61,680 nucleotides of DNA from Massilia rubra (lineage in GTDB: Bacteria; Pseudomonadota; Gammaproteobacteria; Burkholderiales; Burkholderiaceae_D): NCBI RefSeq assembly GCF_011682065.1, contig NZ_VUYU01000037.1:1-61680 (forward strand), given 5' to 3'. The notes beneath the pieces were generated by a model. The model had not been told where the DNA came from. It saw nothing but the letters and a program-made list of their open reading frames with translations, and ran no database searches. Shown in pieces: positions 35,601 to 43,740 of this stretch. Numbering within the stretch: position 1 is the first letter of the stretch; the number at the start of each line of letters is the position of its first letter. A program made the position numbers and the translations under genes.

Positions 35601-38600
35601 TCAGCCCTTGTTCGGCGCGGTCAGCCGCCCGAGCACCTGGTGCGTCATGGTAGCGGAGGTGGACCGCTGCGCCGCGCCAGTGGCGCTTTCGCGCTTTTCG
35701 TCGTCGATCGCGTGCCGGGTGACCATCAGGGTGCGCGTGTCGGCCTCCAGGCGGCGCGCTTCGAGCGCGACCAGTTCGCGCCGGGCGTCGGCCATTTCTT
35801 TGGTGGTGAGCGCGCTCTTGCGTTGCATGTCGGCTTGCGCCTGCGCGCTCTCGAGCAGCACGCGCTGGGCGTCGCGCTTGTCTTGCGCGGCCAGGGCGGC
35901 GATTTCTTGCGCGACCTGGAACTGGCGCGCCATGCTGGCCGCTTCGTGCTCGGCTTCGGCCCGCGTGCGCGCCGACAGGCTGGCCGCTTGTTCGGATGCC
36001 AGCCGCGCCGCAATCGCTTGCTCGGCGCGCTGGTCGGCCGCCAGTTGCTGGCGCTGGGTGGCGAGTTTTTGTTCGATCAGCGCCAGCGAGGCACGCTCGG
36101 TCTGCACGCTGGCCCGCTCGGCCTCGGCGCTGTCGCGCTCAAGTACCAGCGCTTCCTGGGCCAGCGTGAGTTTTTGCTGTTCGGCCTCGGCCCGCACTTG
36201 CTGGACCTGGGCGCGCTCGGTGGCTACGCGCGCTTGCGCGGCAAGCGCATCGGCGGCGCGCGTGGCTTGCTCGGTTTCGACCTGGGCCTGCTGCGCCAGC
36301 ATGCGCGCAGCCTCGGCTTCGGTGCGGCGGGCTTGCTCGGCGCCGCTGGCAGCCGCCGCCTGCTGGCGCTTGGCCGCCAGGGTCTGTTCGGCCAGCATGA
36401 CGGCGGCGCGTTCGCTGTCGGCCAGCGCGCGTTCGTGCGCCAGGGCCTCGTCGGCCAGCGCCAGTTTTTGCTGTTCGGCGCGGACCCGCTCGCGCTGCGC
36501 GTCGGCCAGTTCGGTGGCGGCGCGCGCCTGCGCGACGGCGGCGTCGGCAGCGCTTTGCGCCTGCACGCTGTCGATTTCAGCCTGTTGCACCAGCGCGCGC
36601 GTGGCTTCGGCTTCGACCCGCCTGGCTTGCTCGGCGTAGGCGGCGGCAACGGCCATCTGGCGCTGGTCGGCGGCCATCCGCTCGGCCAGCGCCAGGGCCG
36701 CCGTTTCGCTCTCTGCGCGGGCGCGTTCGTCGGCCAGCGCTTGCTCGGCCAGGGCCAGTTTTTGCTGTTCGGCGACGGCGCGCGCACTCTCGGTCTGGGC
36801 CAGGTCGATGGCGGCGCGCGCCTGGGCGGCGATGGCGTCGGCGGCGGCTTGCGCCTGCACGCTTTCGATTTCGGCTTGCTGCACCAGGTGGCGCGTCGCT
36901 TCGGCTTCGCGCCGCTTGGCTTGTTCGGTGCCCGCCGCCAGCTCGGCCAGTTGGCGCTGCCCGGCGGCGTGTTGTTCGGCCAGCGCCAGCGCGTTGCGCT
37001 CGCTCTCGGCGCGGGCGGTTTCCGCCGCCAGGGCGTCGGCGGTCAGCGCCAGCGCCTGTTCGGCCATGGCCAGCGCTTGCTGTTCGGCTGCGGCACGCGC
37101 GCTTTGCGCTTGCGCAAGCTCGTGCGCCACGCGCGCCTGGGCGGCTACCGCGTCGGCGGCGGCCTGCGCCTGGGCGCTGTCGATGTCGGCTTGCTCGGTC
37201 AACACGCGCAGGGCCTCGATTTCGATGCGCTTCGCTTCGGCCAGGCGCTGTTCGGCGTCGGCTTTCTGGCGCAGCAACACGGCCTCCATCTGCTCGGCGT
37301 CGGCGCGCGCCTGGGCCACTGCGGCGGCGCGGGTTTCAGCTTCCAGCCGTTCTTGCAGGCTGACCAGCGCGGCTTGCTCGGCGTCGGCGTGGGCTTGTTC
37401 GGCCAGCGCCAGCGCGCTCGCCTGGGCGGCTTTGTCGGCGGCCAGCGCGCTGGCGCGGCGCTGCAGTGCGACCTGTTCGGCGATCGCGGCCACGGCGGCC
37501 TGGTCGGAGGCGTTCTGCGCGGCGGCCAGGTCGGCGGCGGCCTGGGCCAGGCTGGCGCGTTCTTCGGCCAGCGCACGCGCGCGCTGCTGTTCTTCGGCCT
37601 CCATCAGGGCGGCGGCGGTCGCGGCCTGGTCGGCCAGGGCGCGTTCGTTCGCTTGCGCGATGGCCAGGGTTTCGGCGTCGACTTTCGCTTGCACCAGTTC
37701 GGCGGCGTCGGTTTCGGCCTTGGCGCGCGCCAGGGCCACTTCGCGCAGGCGCTTGTCGACCTCGATCCGTTCTTCGGTCGCGCTCAGGATGCGCGCTTCG
37801 GCGTCGCGCCGGGCACAGGCGCCGGCGGCGGCCATTTTTTCCAGCCGTTCACGGTGCACGGCGGCGTCGCGCAGTTCTTTTTCCGATTGCAGGCGCAGGT
37901 GGATCGACTGGGCCGCCACGCGTTCGGACTCGGCCTGGGCAATCGCAATCGCTTCGCGTTCCTGTTCGATGTGGGCCAGGGCGCGCGCTTCTTCCAGCGC
38001 GCGCGCTTCGGCCACGGCGCGGGCGAAGGCCGAGGCCAGGGCGATCTGGTCGGCTTTTTCGCGCTGGACGGTCAATTCCAGCGCTTCGGATTCGGCTTCG
38101 GCCAGCAGTTCGGCGGTCTGGCGCGCGCCCTTGGCCTGGCGTTCGCGTTCGCGCGCCAGGGTGGTCATGCGGGCGTCGGCGTTGGCGATGTGCAGCACTT
38201 CTTCCTGGGCGGCGTGCACCGCGGCCACCCGTTCGACCGCTTGCAGGCGCGCCTGTTCGGTCTGGGCCAGCAGCGCTTCGGTGGCGCGCGCGGCTTGTTC
38301 GGCCAGCTCGGCTTCGGCGGCGATCTGTTCGGCGGTGCGGCGGCGCGCTTCTTCGTCGGCTTTGAGGCGCGTTTCGGCGGCCAGTTTGATCTGGGTGTCG
38401 GCTTCGACGCGGGCGCGCAGTTCGGCGGTCTCCTGGCGCACGGCGTCGAGGCGCTCGAGGCTGGCCTGGGCGGCGGCGCGCAGGGTTTCGAGGCGGTCGC
38501 GATTGGCTTCGATGGCTTCTTCGGACGCTTGCGCGTTTTGCAGGGCGGCGGCGGCGGCGGCGGCGTCGCTGGCGGCGCGTTCTTCAGCCAGGCCGCGCGC

Positions 38601-38822
38601 GCGCGCTTCGGCGTGGGCGCGGCTTTCGGCGGCGCACGAGGCCTTCGCTTCGGCTTCGACGCGGGCGATGGCTTCGTGGATGGCGCGCATTTCGGACTGG
38701 GCGCGGTCGGGGGCGGCGTCGACGGCAGCCGGGGGCGCGGCGGCAGCCTGGGACGCGGCGCCGTCGGGCGGCAGCGCGATGGTCAGGTTGGCGTCGTCGT
38801 GCGGGGCTGCTGTGGTTTCCAT
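35601..38822 (-). CDS. Giant Ala/Glu/Gln-rich coiled-coil protein with heptad-matched repeats
   Basis: 1073 aa, start METTAAPHDDANLTIALPP. After ~45 residues of Ala/Pro-rich sequence, nearly the whole chain is predicted alpha helix with Ala, Glu, Gln, Arg and almost no Gly, Pro, aromatic residues or Cys. In the second half, a unit beginning EQQKLALAEQALA recurs about every 98 residues (one spacing is 105); both numbers are multiples of seven, so heptad phase is kept through the repeats. No signal peptide, membrane segment or enzymatic motif. It is most likely a cytoplasmic filament or scaffold (inference). The opposite strand is open for 1153 codons, a by-product of this codon usage. The neighbour srkA is on the same strand upstream. 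Confidence 0.75.
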   Translation of the reverse strand: METTAAPHDDANLTIALPPDGAASQAAAAPPAAVDAAPDRAQSEMRAIHEAIARVEAEAKASCAAESRAHAEARARGLAEERAASDAAAAAAALQNAQASEEAIEANRDRLETLRAAAQASLERLDAVRQETAELRARVEADTQIKLAAETRLKADEEARRRTAEQIAAEAELAEQAARATEALLAQTEQARLQAVERVAAVHAAQEEVLHIANADARMTTLARERERQAKGARQTAELLAEAESEALELTVQREKADQIALASAFARAVAEARALEEARALAHIEQEREAIAIAQAESERVAAQSIHLRLQSEKELRDAAVHRERLEKMAAAGACARRDAEARILSATEERIEVDKRLREVALARAKAETDAAELVQAKVDAETLAIAQANERALADQAATAAALMEAEEQQRARALAEERASLAQAAADLAAAQNASDQAAVAAIAEQVALQRRASALAADKAAQASALALAEQAHADAEQAALVSLQERLEAETRAAAVAQARADAEQMEAVLLRQKADAEQRLAEAKRIEIEALRVLTEQADIDSAQAQAAADAVAAQARVAHELAQAQSARAAAEQQALAMAEQALALTADALAAETARAESERNALALAEQHAAGQRQLAELAAGTEQAKRREAEATRHLVQQAEIESVQAQAAADAIAAQARAAIDLAQTESARAVAEQQKLALAEQALADERARAESETAALALAERMAADQRQMAVAAAYAEQARRVEAEATRALVQQAEIDSVQAQSAADAAVAQARAATELADAQRERVRAEQQKLALADEALAHERALADSERAAVMLAEQTLAAKRQQAAAASGAEQARRTEAEAARMLAQQAQVETEQATRAADALAAQARVATERAQVQQVRAEAEQQKLTLAQEALVLERDSAEAERASVQTERASLALIEQKLATQRQQLAADQRAEQAIAARLASEQAASLSARTRAEAEHEAASMARQFQVAQEIAALAAQDKRDAQRVLLESAQAQADMQRKSALTTKEMADARRELVALEARRLEADTRTLMVTRHAIDDEKRESATGAAQRSTSATMTHQVLGRLTAPNKG

Positions 38823-38860
38823 CTTGTTCTCGCTTGGGCTACCGTCCCGGCATGGGAAGG

Positions 38861-38883
38861 CCTGACGTTGATTATCTGTCAGG
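38861..38883. promoter_or_regulatory. Inverted repeat upstream of the coiled-coil gene
   Basis: CCTGAC and GTCAGG are separated by 11 bases, 39 bases upstream of the coiled-coil start and 70 bases past the srkA stop. It could be an operator or a weak terminator for srkA; the sequence cannot distinguish these. Confidence 0.25.
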
Positions 38884-38953
38884 TCGGCCCGCCCCGGCGC
38901 ACGGATCAGACGCGGAAAAGCCGGTCAATTCGGCCGTTTGCCCGGCAGGAGCC

Positions 38954-39958
38954 TCACCACAGCGCCGGCTCGTCCATCAGGGCGATCTGTTCGCGCAGTT
39001 CGAGGATGCGGTCTTGCCAGTAACGTTGTGTATTAAACCACGGGAAGGCGACCGGAAAGGCCGGATCGTCCCAGCGCCGCGCCAGCCAGGCCGAATAATG
39101 GATCAGGCGCAGGGTGCGCAGCGCTTCGATCAGGTTCAGCTGGCGCTCGTCGAAATCGGCAAAGTCTTCGTAGCCGGCCAGGATGTCGCTCATCTGGCGC
39201 ACCATGTCGCTGCGCTCGCCCGAGAGCAACATCCACAGGTCCTGGATGGCGGGGCCGGTGCGGCTGTCGTCGAAGTCGACGAAGTGCGGGCCGTCCGGCG
39301 TCCACAGCACGTTGCCGACGTGGCAGTCGCCGTGCAGGCGCAGCTGGGCCGACTCGCCCGCCCGCGCGTAGCAGTGGCGCACGCCCTCCAAAGCCTGGTC
39401 TACCACGCTGGTGTAGGCGGCCAGCAGTTCGGGCGGGATGAAGTCGTTGGCCAGCAGGTAGTCGCGCGGTTCGCGCCCGAAGGTGTCGATGGTCAAGGCC
39501 GGCCGTTCGCTGTAGCTTTTCAGGGCGCCAACGGCGTGGATGCGGCCGATGAAGCGCCCGGTCCACTCGAGCACGGCGGGGTCGTCGAGCTCGGGCGCGC
39601 GCCCGCCCCGGCGCGGGAACACGGCAAAGCTGAAGCCGCCGAAGCTGTGCAGGGTGCGCCCGCCCAGGGTGAGCGCGGGCACGACTGGGATTTCGCGCTC
39701 CGTCAGTTCCGCGACAAACGCGTGCTCTTCCAGGATGGCGGCGTCGCTCCAGCGCGCGGGGCGGTAGAACTTGGCGACGACCGGGGCCTCGTCTTCCATG
39801 CCGACCTGGTAGACCCGGTTTTCGTAGCTGTTCAGGGCCAGCAGGCGGCCGTCGGCGCGCAGGCCGACGCTCTCTAGCGCGTCGAGCACGCATTCCGGGC
39901 TCAGCTTCGAGAACGGGTGGGTGGCGGGTGTGTCGGGGTCGGGAAATGGCGTCGTCAT
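38954..39958 (-). CDS. srkA: Stress response serine/threonine kinase A (YihE/SrkA)
   Basis: 334 aa, close to the 328-aa E. coli SrkA. It starts MTTPFPDPDTPATHPFSKLSP; the typical family N-terminus with FSKLSPECVLDALESVG is present. Kinase motifs include the ATP loop region ALNSYENRVYQV, the lysine in VVAKFYRP, catalytic LHGDCHVGNVLW and the metal-binding FVDFDD. SrkA is a cytoplasmic protein kinase that dampens stress-induced (Cpx/MazF-related) death in E. coli. The gene is divergent from the YecA-family gene (94-base gap with both promoters). All catalytic residues are present, so it should be active. Confidence 0.93.
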   Translation of the reverse strand: MTTPFPDPDTPATHPFSKLSPECVLDALESVGLRADGRLLALNSYENRVYQVGMEDEAPVVAKFYRPARWSDAAILEEHAFVAELTEREIPVVPALTLGGRTLHSFGGFSFAVFPRRGGRAPELDDPAVLEWTGRFIGRIHAVGALKSYSERPALTIDTFGREPRDYLLANDFIPPELLAAYTSVVDQALEGVRHCYARAGESAQLRLHGDCHVGNVLWTPDGPHFVDFDDSRTGPAIQDLWMLLSGERSDMVRQMSDILAGYEDFADFDERQLNLIEALRTLRLIHYSAWLARRWDDPAFPVAFPWFNTQRYWQDRILELREQIALMDEPALW

Positions 39959-40052
39959 GATCGCTATTGTACGGCGCGCCGCATTTAACAGTACGTCCCG
40001 ATGCGCGAACGCGTTAAACTAGCGGCTTCAACGATCAAGATAAGAACACGCC

Positions 40053-40751
<699 letters not shown>

Positions 40752-40754
40752 ACA

Positions 40755-40833
40755 GCGCAGGCGGGGACCCAGGTTGGTACCGATGCCAGCGACCGAGCGA
40801 CGAACTTGGGTCCCCGCCTGCGCGGGGACGACG
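40755..40833. repeat. REP-like palindromic repeat (copy 1)
   Basis: Inverted arms of 21 bp (40755-40775 and 40803-40823, one mismatch) built on GCAGGCGGGGACCC, followed by GGGGACGACG. A related element lies at 58272-58349. It is placed between convergent gene ends and can fold as a strong hairpin, probably acting as a bidirectional terminator. Dispersed repeats with this CCCGCG.AGGCGGGG core are common in betaproteobacteria (memory). Confidence 0.75.
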
Positions 40834-40860
40834 TTGTGAACGCCTGCTTCTTACCCGCTT

Positions 40861-42045
40861 CTACGCCGCCGACGCCAGTTCCGCCAGTTCCGACAGGCGG
40901 CCCTGGTACAGCGCGGCCACCAGGTCGGACTGGGTCACAATCCCCGCGAAGCGGTCTTCGTCGTCGACCACGGGAATGTGGTGCAGGCCTGCGTTGGCCA
41001 TCAGCGGCACCAGTTCCACGATCGGCGTGCGCACGTGCGCCGTGGCCACCTTGGCCGTCATGATCTGCCCCACCACTTCCGGTTTGTCGGTATGCGTCAG
41101 TCCGCTGCGTTGCAGCAGTGCGCGCAGGCGTTTTCCCAGGCCGCTGTACACGTCCAGGTCGCTGTGGCGCAAGAAATCGGTCTGGGTGACGATGCCGATC
41201 ACCCGCCGAGCCCGGTTCAGCACCGGCAGCGCGTGCACCTGGTGATGCCGCATCAAGCCCCAGGCGTCGGCCAGGGCGGTCCCGAATTCGAGCGTCACCA
41301 CATCGGTCGACATGATCTGCCCGCAACGGATCACGCCGAAGCGGCGCCCGTACGCCGCCGTTTCGGTGGCCAAAATAATGCCTTCGAGGTCGTCGCGGCT
41401 GACGTCGAGCACCTGGTCGTAGCGCGCCAGCACGGCGTCCAGGTCGGTGCTGCGAAAACCCAGGCGCGCGGTCGGCACCTTGTCGGCGGTGTCGTGCACG
41501 TTCTGCATGGCCGATTGCTGGCGGTGCGGATAGCGCCGGCCGGTCAGGTTGTTGACGACCAGGGCCGCGCCCACCATCAGCAGGCAGTTGAGCGCAACCG
41601 GCATCAAGGCGAAACGAAACCCTAGCTCATGCACGGCGGGACCGGCCAGCACCGCCGTCAACGCCACCGCCCCGCCCGGCGGATGCAGGCAGCGCAGCGC
41701 GAACATGGCGGCAATCGCCAGGCCGCCGGCCAGCGGCGCGGCGACCTGGGGCGCCAGGCCCGACTTGACGCAGGCCACCCCCACCAGCGCCGACACGACG
41801 TTGCCGCCGATGACGGCCCACGGCTGGGCCAGGGGACTTGCCGGCAGGCAGAACAGCAGCACGGCCGAGGCGCCCATGGGGGCGATCAGCCACAGGCCGG
41901 CGGCCCCGCCCGTCCAGGTACAGAGCACGCCGGTGAGGATCAGCGCCAAAAAGGCGGCAACGCTGGCGCGCCATTGTTCGAGGCGACCGGCACTGTTGGG
42001 CGGGGGTAATAAAGCGGTGAGCCAGGCGGCGCGCGGGACGGACAT
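40861..42045 (-). CDS. HPP-family membrane protein with tandem CBS domains
   Basis: 394 aa from ATG 42045; the longer frame to 42075 begins with TTG. The N-terminal half has four or five membrane helices with the HPP signature FALRCLHPPGGAVALTAVL and GASAVLLFCLPASPLAQPW. The C-terminal half has two CBS motifs, about residues 240-300 (VTLEFGTALADAWGLMRHHQVHALPV, VIGIVTQTDFLRH) and 325-390 (VATAHVRTPIVELVPLMANAGLHHIPV, GIVTQSDLVAALY). HPP proteins are thought to act in nitrite/anion transport, and CBS pairs usually bind adenosyl nucleotides, so a nucleotide-gated transporter is inferred. No partner genes beside it. Confidence 0.88.
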   Translation of the reverse strand: MSVPRAAWLTALLPPPNSAGRLEQWRASVAAFLALILTGVLCTWTGGAAGLWLIAPMGASAVLLFCLPASPLAQPWAVIGGNVVSALVGVACVKSGLAPQVAAPLAGGLAIAAMFALRCLHPPGGAVALTAVLAGPAVHELGFRFALMPVALNCLLMVGAALVVNNLTGRRYPHRQQSAMQNVHDTADKVPTARLGFRSTDLDAVLARYDQVLDVSRDDLEGIILATETAAYGRRFGVIRCGQIMSTDVVTLEFGTALADAWGLMRHHQVHALPVLNRARRVIGIVTQTDFLRHSDLDVYSGLGKRLRALLQRSGLTHTDKPEVVGQIMTAKVATAHVRTPIVELVPLMANAGLHHIPVVDDEDRFAGIVTQSDLVAALYQGRLSELAELASAA

Positions 42046-42172
42046 GGGCGGTAAACGAGAGCGGGGAAGCCGCAATTACATCACAGATGAGCCAGGAAGG
42101 TGCGGAGGCGCACTATTTTCGTGCAGTTGACGAGCGGAAATGGTGCATTTCCGGCAAGTCGGCGATGGTCGA

Positions 42173-42201
42173 TTGCTGGATCAAACCCGGCACGGTAAGA
42201 T
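42173..42201 (+). promoter_or_regulatory. Predicted sigma70 promoter for the DUF3592 gene
   Basis: TTGCTG (42173-42178) and TAAGAT (42196-42201) are separated by exactly 17 bases. The predicted start of transcription leaves a leader of about 50 bases before ATG 42258. Confidence 0.45.
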
Positions 42202-42257
42202 GGCAATGTTTCCTGTATACACATAAAACAAGCGGCGTGGCGATCAGAAGGAAACGC

Positions 42258-42764
42258 ATGTGGAAAGAAGTCGTGTACGGCGTCGTACTACTGGCAATGG
42301 CGGCATCGCTGCTGCTGTCGGTGCGCGGACTGCGGGTGCTGCGAAGGGCCTGGCAAAGCACGCGCTGGCCGACGGCGTGCGCCCGCATCAGCCGCGCCGG
42401 CATCCTGGAGCGGCACGATGAGGAGGGCCCGAGGGGCTATTGCCCGGATGTGGCGTACACCTTCCTTGTCGAGGGCGTTGCTTACGACGGCGAACGGATC
42501 GCCTTCGGCGTGAAAAAGCTGTACGGCTCGCATGGGTTTGCGCATGCCTACGACCACATTTTGTGCGTGGGGAGGGAGATGCCGGTTCACTATCATCCGG
42601 CAAAACCGGCGATCTCGGTCCTGTATCCGGGAATTACCAGGAACAGCTTCCTGCCTTTGTTGCGCGCAGCCGCGTGCTGTATCTTGCTGGGGCTGGTGCT
42701 GATCGTGCTTCCCCCTGCCCTGGGAGTCGCGCCGATGCTGGCGCCGCTTTTTAACGCCATGTGA
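42258..42764 (+). CDS. DUF3592-like membrane protein
   Basis: 168 aa from ATG 42258 with AAGGA 6 bases upstream; the frame is open further 5' but has no ribosome site. An N-terminal helix (VVYGVVLLAMAASLLLSV) and a C-terminal helix (LLRAAACCILLGLVLIVLP) flank an extracytoplasmic domain of ~95 residues with YTFLVEGVAYDGERIAFGVKK and VHYHPAKPAISVLYPG. The V.Y.V.G..Y.G..I and YnP..P..s.L.pG pattern is that of DUF3592. Function unknown. It is followed after 18 bases by a secreted-protein gene, likely in the same transcript. Confidence 0.75.
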   Translation: MWKEVVYGVVLLAMAASLLLSVRGLRVLRRAWQSTRWPTACARISRAGILERHDEEGPRGYCPDVAYTFLVEGVAYDGERIAFGVKKLYGSHGFAHAYDHILCVGREMPVHYHPAKPAISVLYPGITRNSFLPLLRAAACCILLGLVLIVLPPALGVAPMLAPLFNAM

Positions 42765-42782
42765 TGAATGAAGGTCGACAGA

Positions 42783-43376
42783 ATGAAGAAAGTACTACCG
42801 GCCCTGGGCCTGGGCCTGGGCCTGCTGTGCCATACGGCGCTTGCCGCCGTCGATGACATGCACTGGTTTAAGACCGAGCTCACGTGCGCCGATGCGCGCC
42901 TTACCGTGCGCGCGTTTTGCCAGGAAACCTACCATGCCGACGCCACAGTGCAGTTCAATTCCCTGTGCAGCCGGCAGTCGCTGGTGATCGAGCGCCCCGG
43001 ACAGCGCGCCGTCGTGCGCGACCTGCTCGAGCACCAGTCCCGCCAGGGGGAACCGCCATTGCTGCTGTGGTCGCTGCAATGCGTGGCGGCGGGCGGGAAC
43101 ACCTATCTGTCCGGCCAGATGGCTAACGGCGGCAATTGTCGCGGCTGCGAGCGCAGCGTGCTGCTCGGCCTGGACGGCCGCTGGAAGCACGATGGCCGGC
43201 GCTGGCTGGTTGGCGCACAGGAAAAGCGCATGATCGTCGCGCAGCAAGGTCGCTGGAACGATAGCAAGCAGGTGTTCATCACCAATACCACGCCGGCCCC
43301 GGCATGCACGGTACCGACCGAGGTCAGGTGTGCCGAAGATGACGAGTCGATGAAATCGTCCAGGTCCGATCGATAA
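42783..43376 (+). CDS. Predicted secreted protein, cysteine-containing, unknown function
   Basis: 197 aa from ATG 42783 (an ATG at 42768 adds five residues; GAAGG precedes the inner start). The signal peptide MKKVLPALGLGLGLLCHTALA is clear. The mature part has nine or so cysteines, including NCRGCER and paired CADARL/RAFCQETY, suggesting several disulfides in the periplasm. No catalytic motif or family recognised. It lies 18 bases after the DUF3592 gene and ends at a bidirectional hairpin, so the two form a small envelope operon. Confidence 0.7.
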   Translation: MKKVLPALGLGLGLLCHTALAAVDDMHWFKTELTCADARLTVRAFCQETYHADATVQFNSLCSRQSLVIERPGQRAVVRDLLEHQSRQGEPPLLLWSLQCVAAGGNTYLSGQMANGGNCRGCERSVLLGLDGRWKHDGRRWLVGAQEKRMIVAQQGRWNDSKQVFITNTTPAPACTVPTEVRCAEDDESMKSSRSDR

Positions 43377-43415
43377 GCCGGGCTGGCCCCGGCCACGCCC
43401 CCCGCCAAAGCAGAG

Positions 43416-43457
43416 CGGCCCGGCTGGCGCTCCTGTACAGGAACGCAAACCGGGCCG
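43416..43457. terminator. Bidirectional hairpin between convergent genes
   Basis: The stem GGCCCGG (43417-43423) pairs with CCGGGCC (43450-43456), and within the loop GCG-TCCTGTACAGGA-CGC folds as a second stem. It lies between the plus-strand secreted-protein gene and the end of the minus-strand 57-aa gene; no T-run. Confidence 0.5.
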
Positions 43458-43479
43458 GTCAAGGTACTACGCAGGCGAA

Positions 43480-43653
43480 TTACTGTCCGCGCGGGCCTTT
43501 GTCGGCACCCTGGTGGTCCTTGATGCCGTCGTTCTTGTGGTTGCCGGCGACTTCTTCCGCTTCGGCACGCTGGCGGTTCTTGGTGGCTTCCTGCTGCGCC
43601 TGTTCATTGTCGCGCTGCTGTTGCTCACTTGGGTCGTTGGTGTGCTTGGTCAT
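43480..43653 (-). CDS. 57-aa very hydrophilic small protein
   Basis: 57 aa from ATG 43653, preceded by a perfect AGGAGG at 5-base spacing, which is why I consider this short frame real and strongly translated. The sequence starts MTKHTNDPSEQQQRDNEQ and is almost entirely Gln, Asn, Glu, Asp, Lys and Arg, with no hydrophobic core; it ends DHQGADKGPRGQ. Likely intrinsically disordered. Composition is reminiscent of small stress- or desiccation-related hydrophilic proteins, but I do not recognise a family. It stands alone between a terminator hairpin and the patatin gene. Confidence 0.65.
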   Translation of the reverse strand: MTKHTNDPSEQQQRDNEQAQQEATKNRQRAEAEEVAGNHKNDGIKDHQGADKGPRGQ

Positions 43654-43740
43654 AGAGCCTCCTGTTTGTCTGAGACATAACAATACCCCTTCTCCGCGAA
43701 TCGTTCCGTTCGCCAACCCACGTAAGCGGAGAATTCTTTC

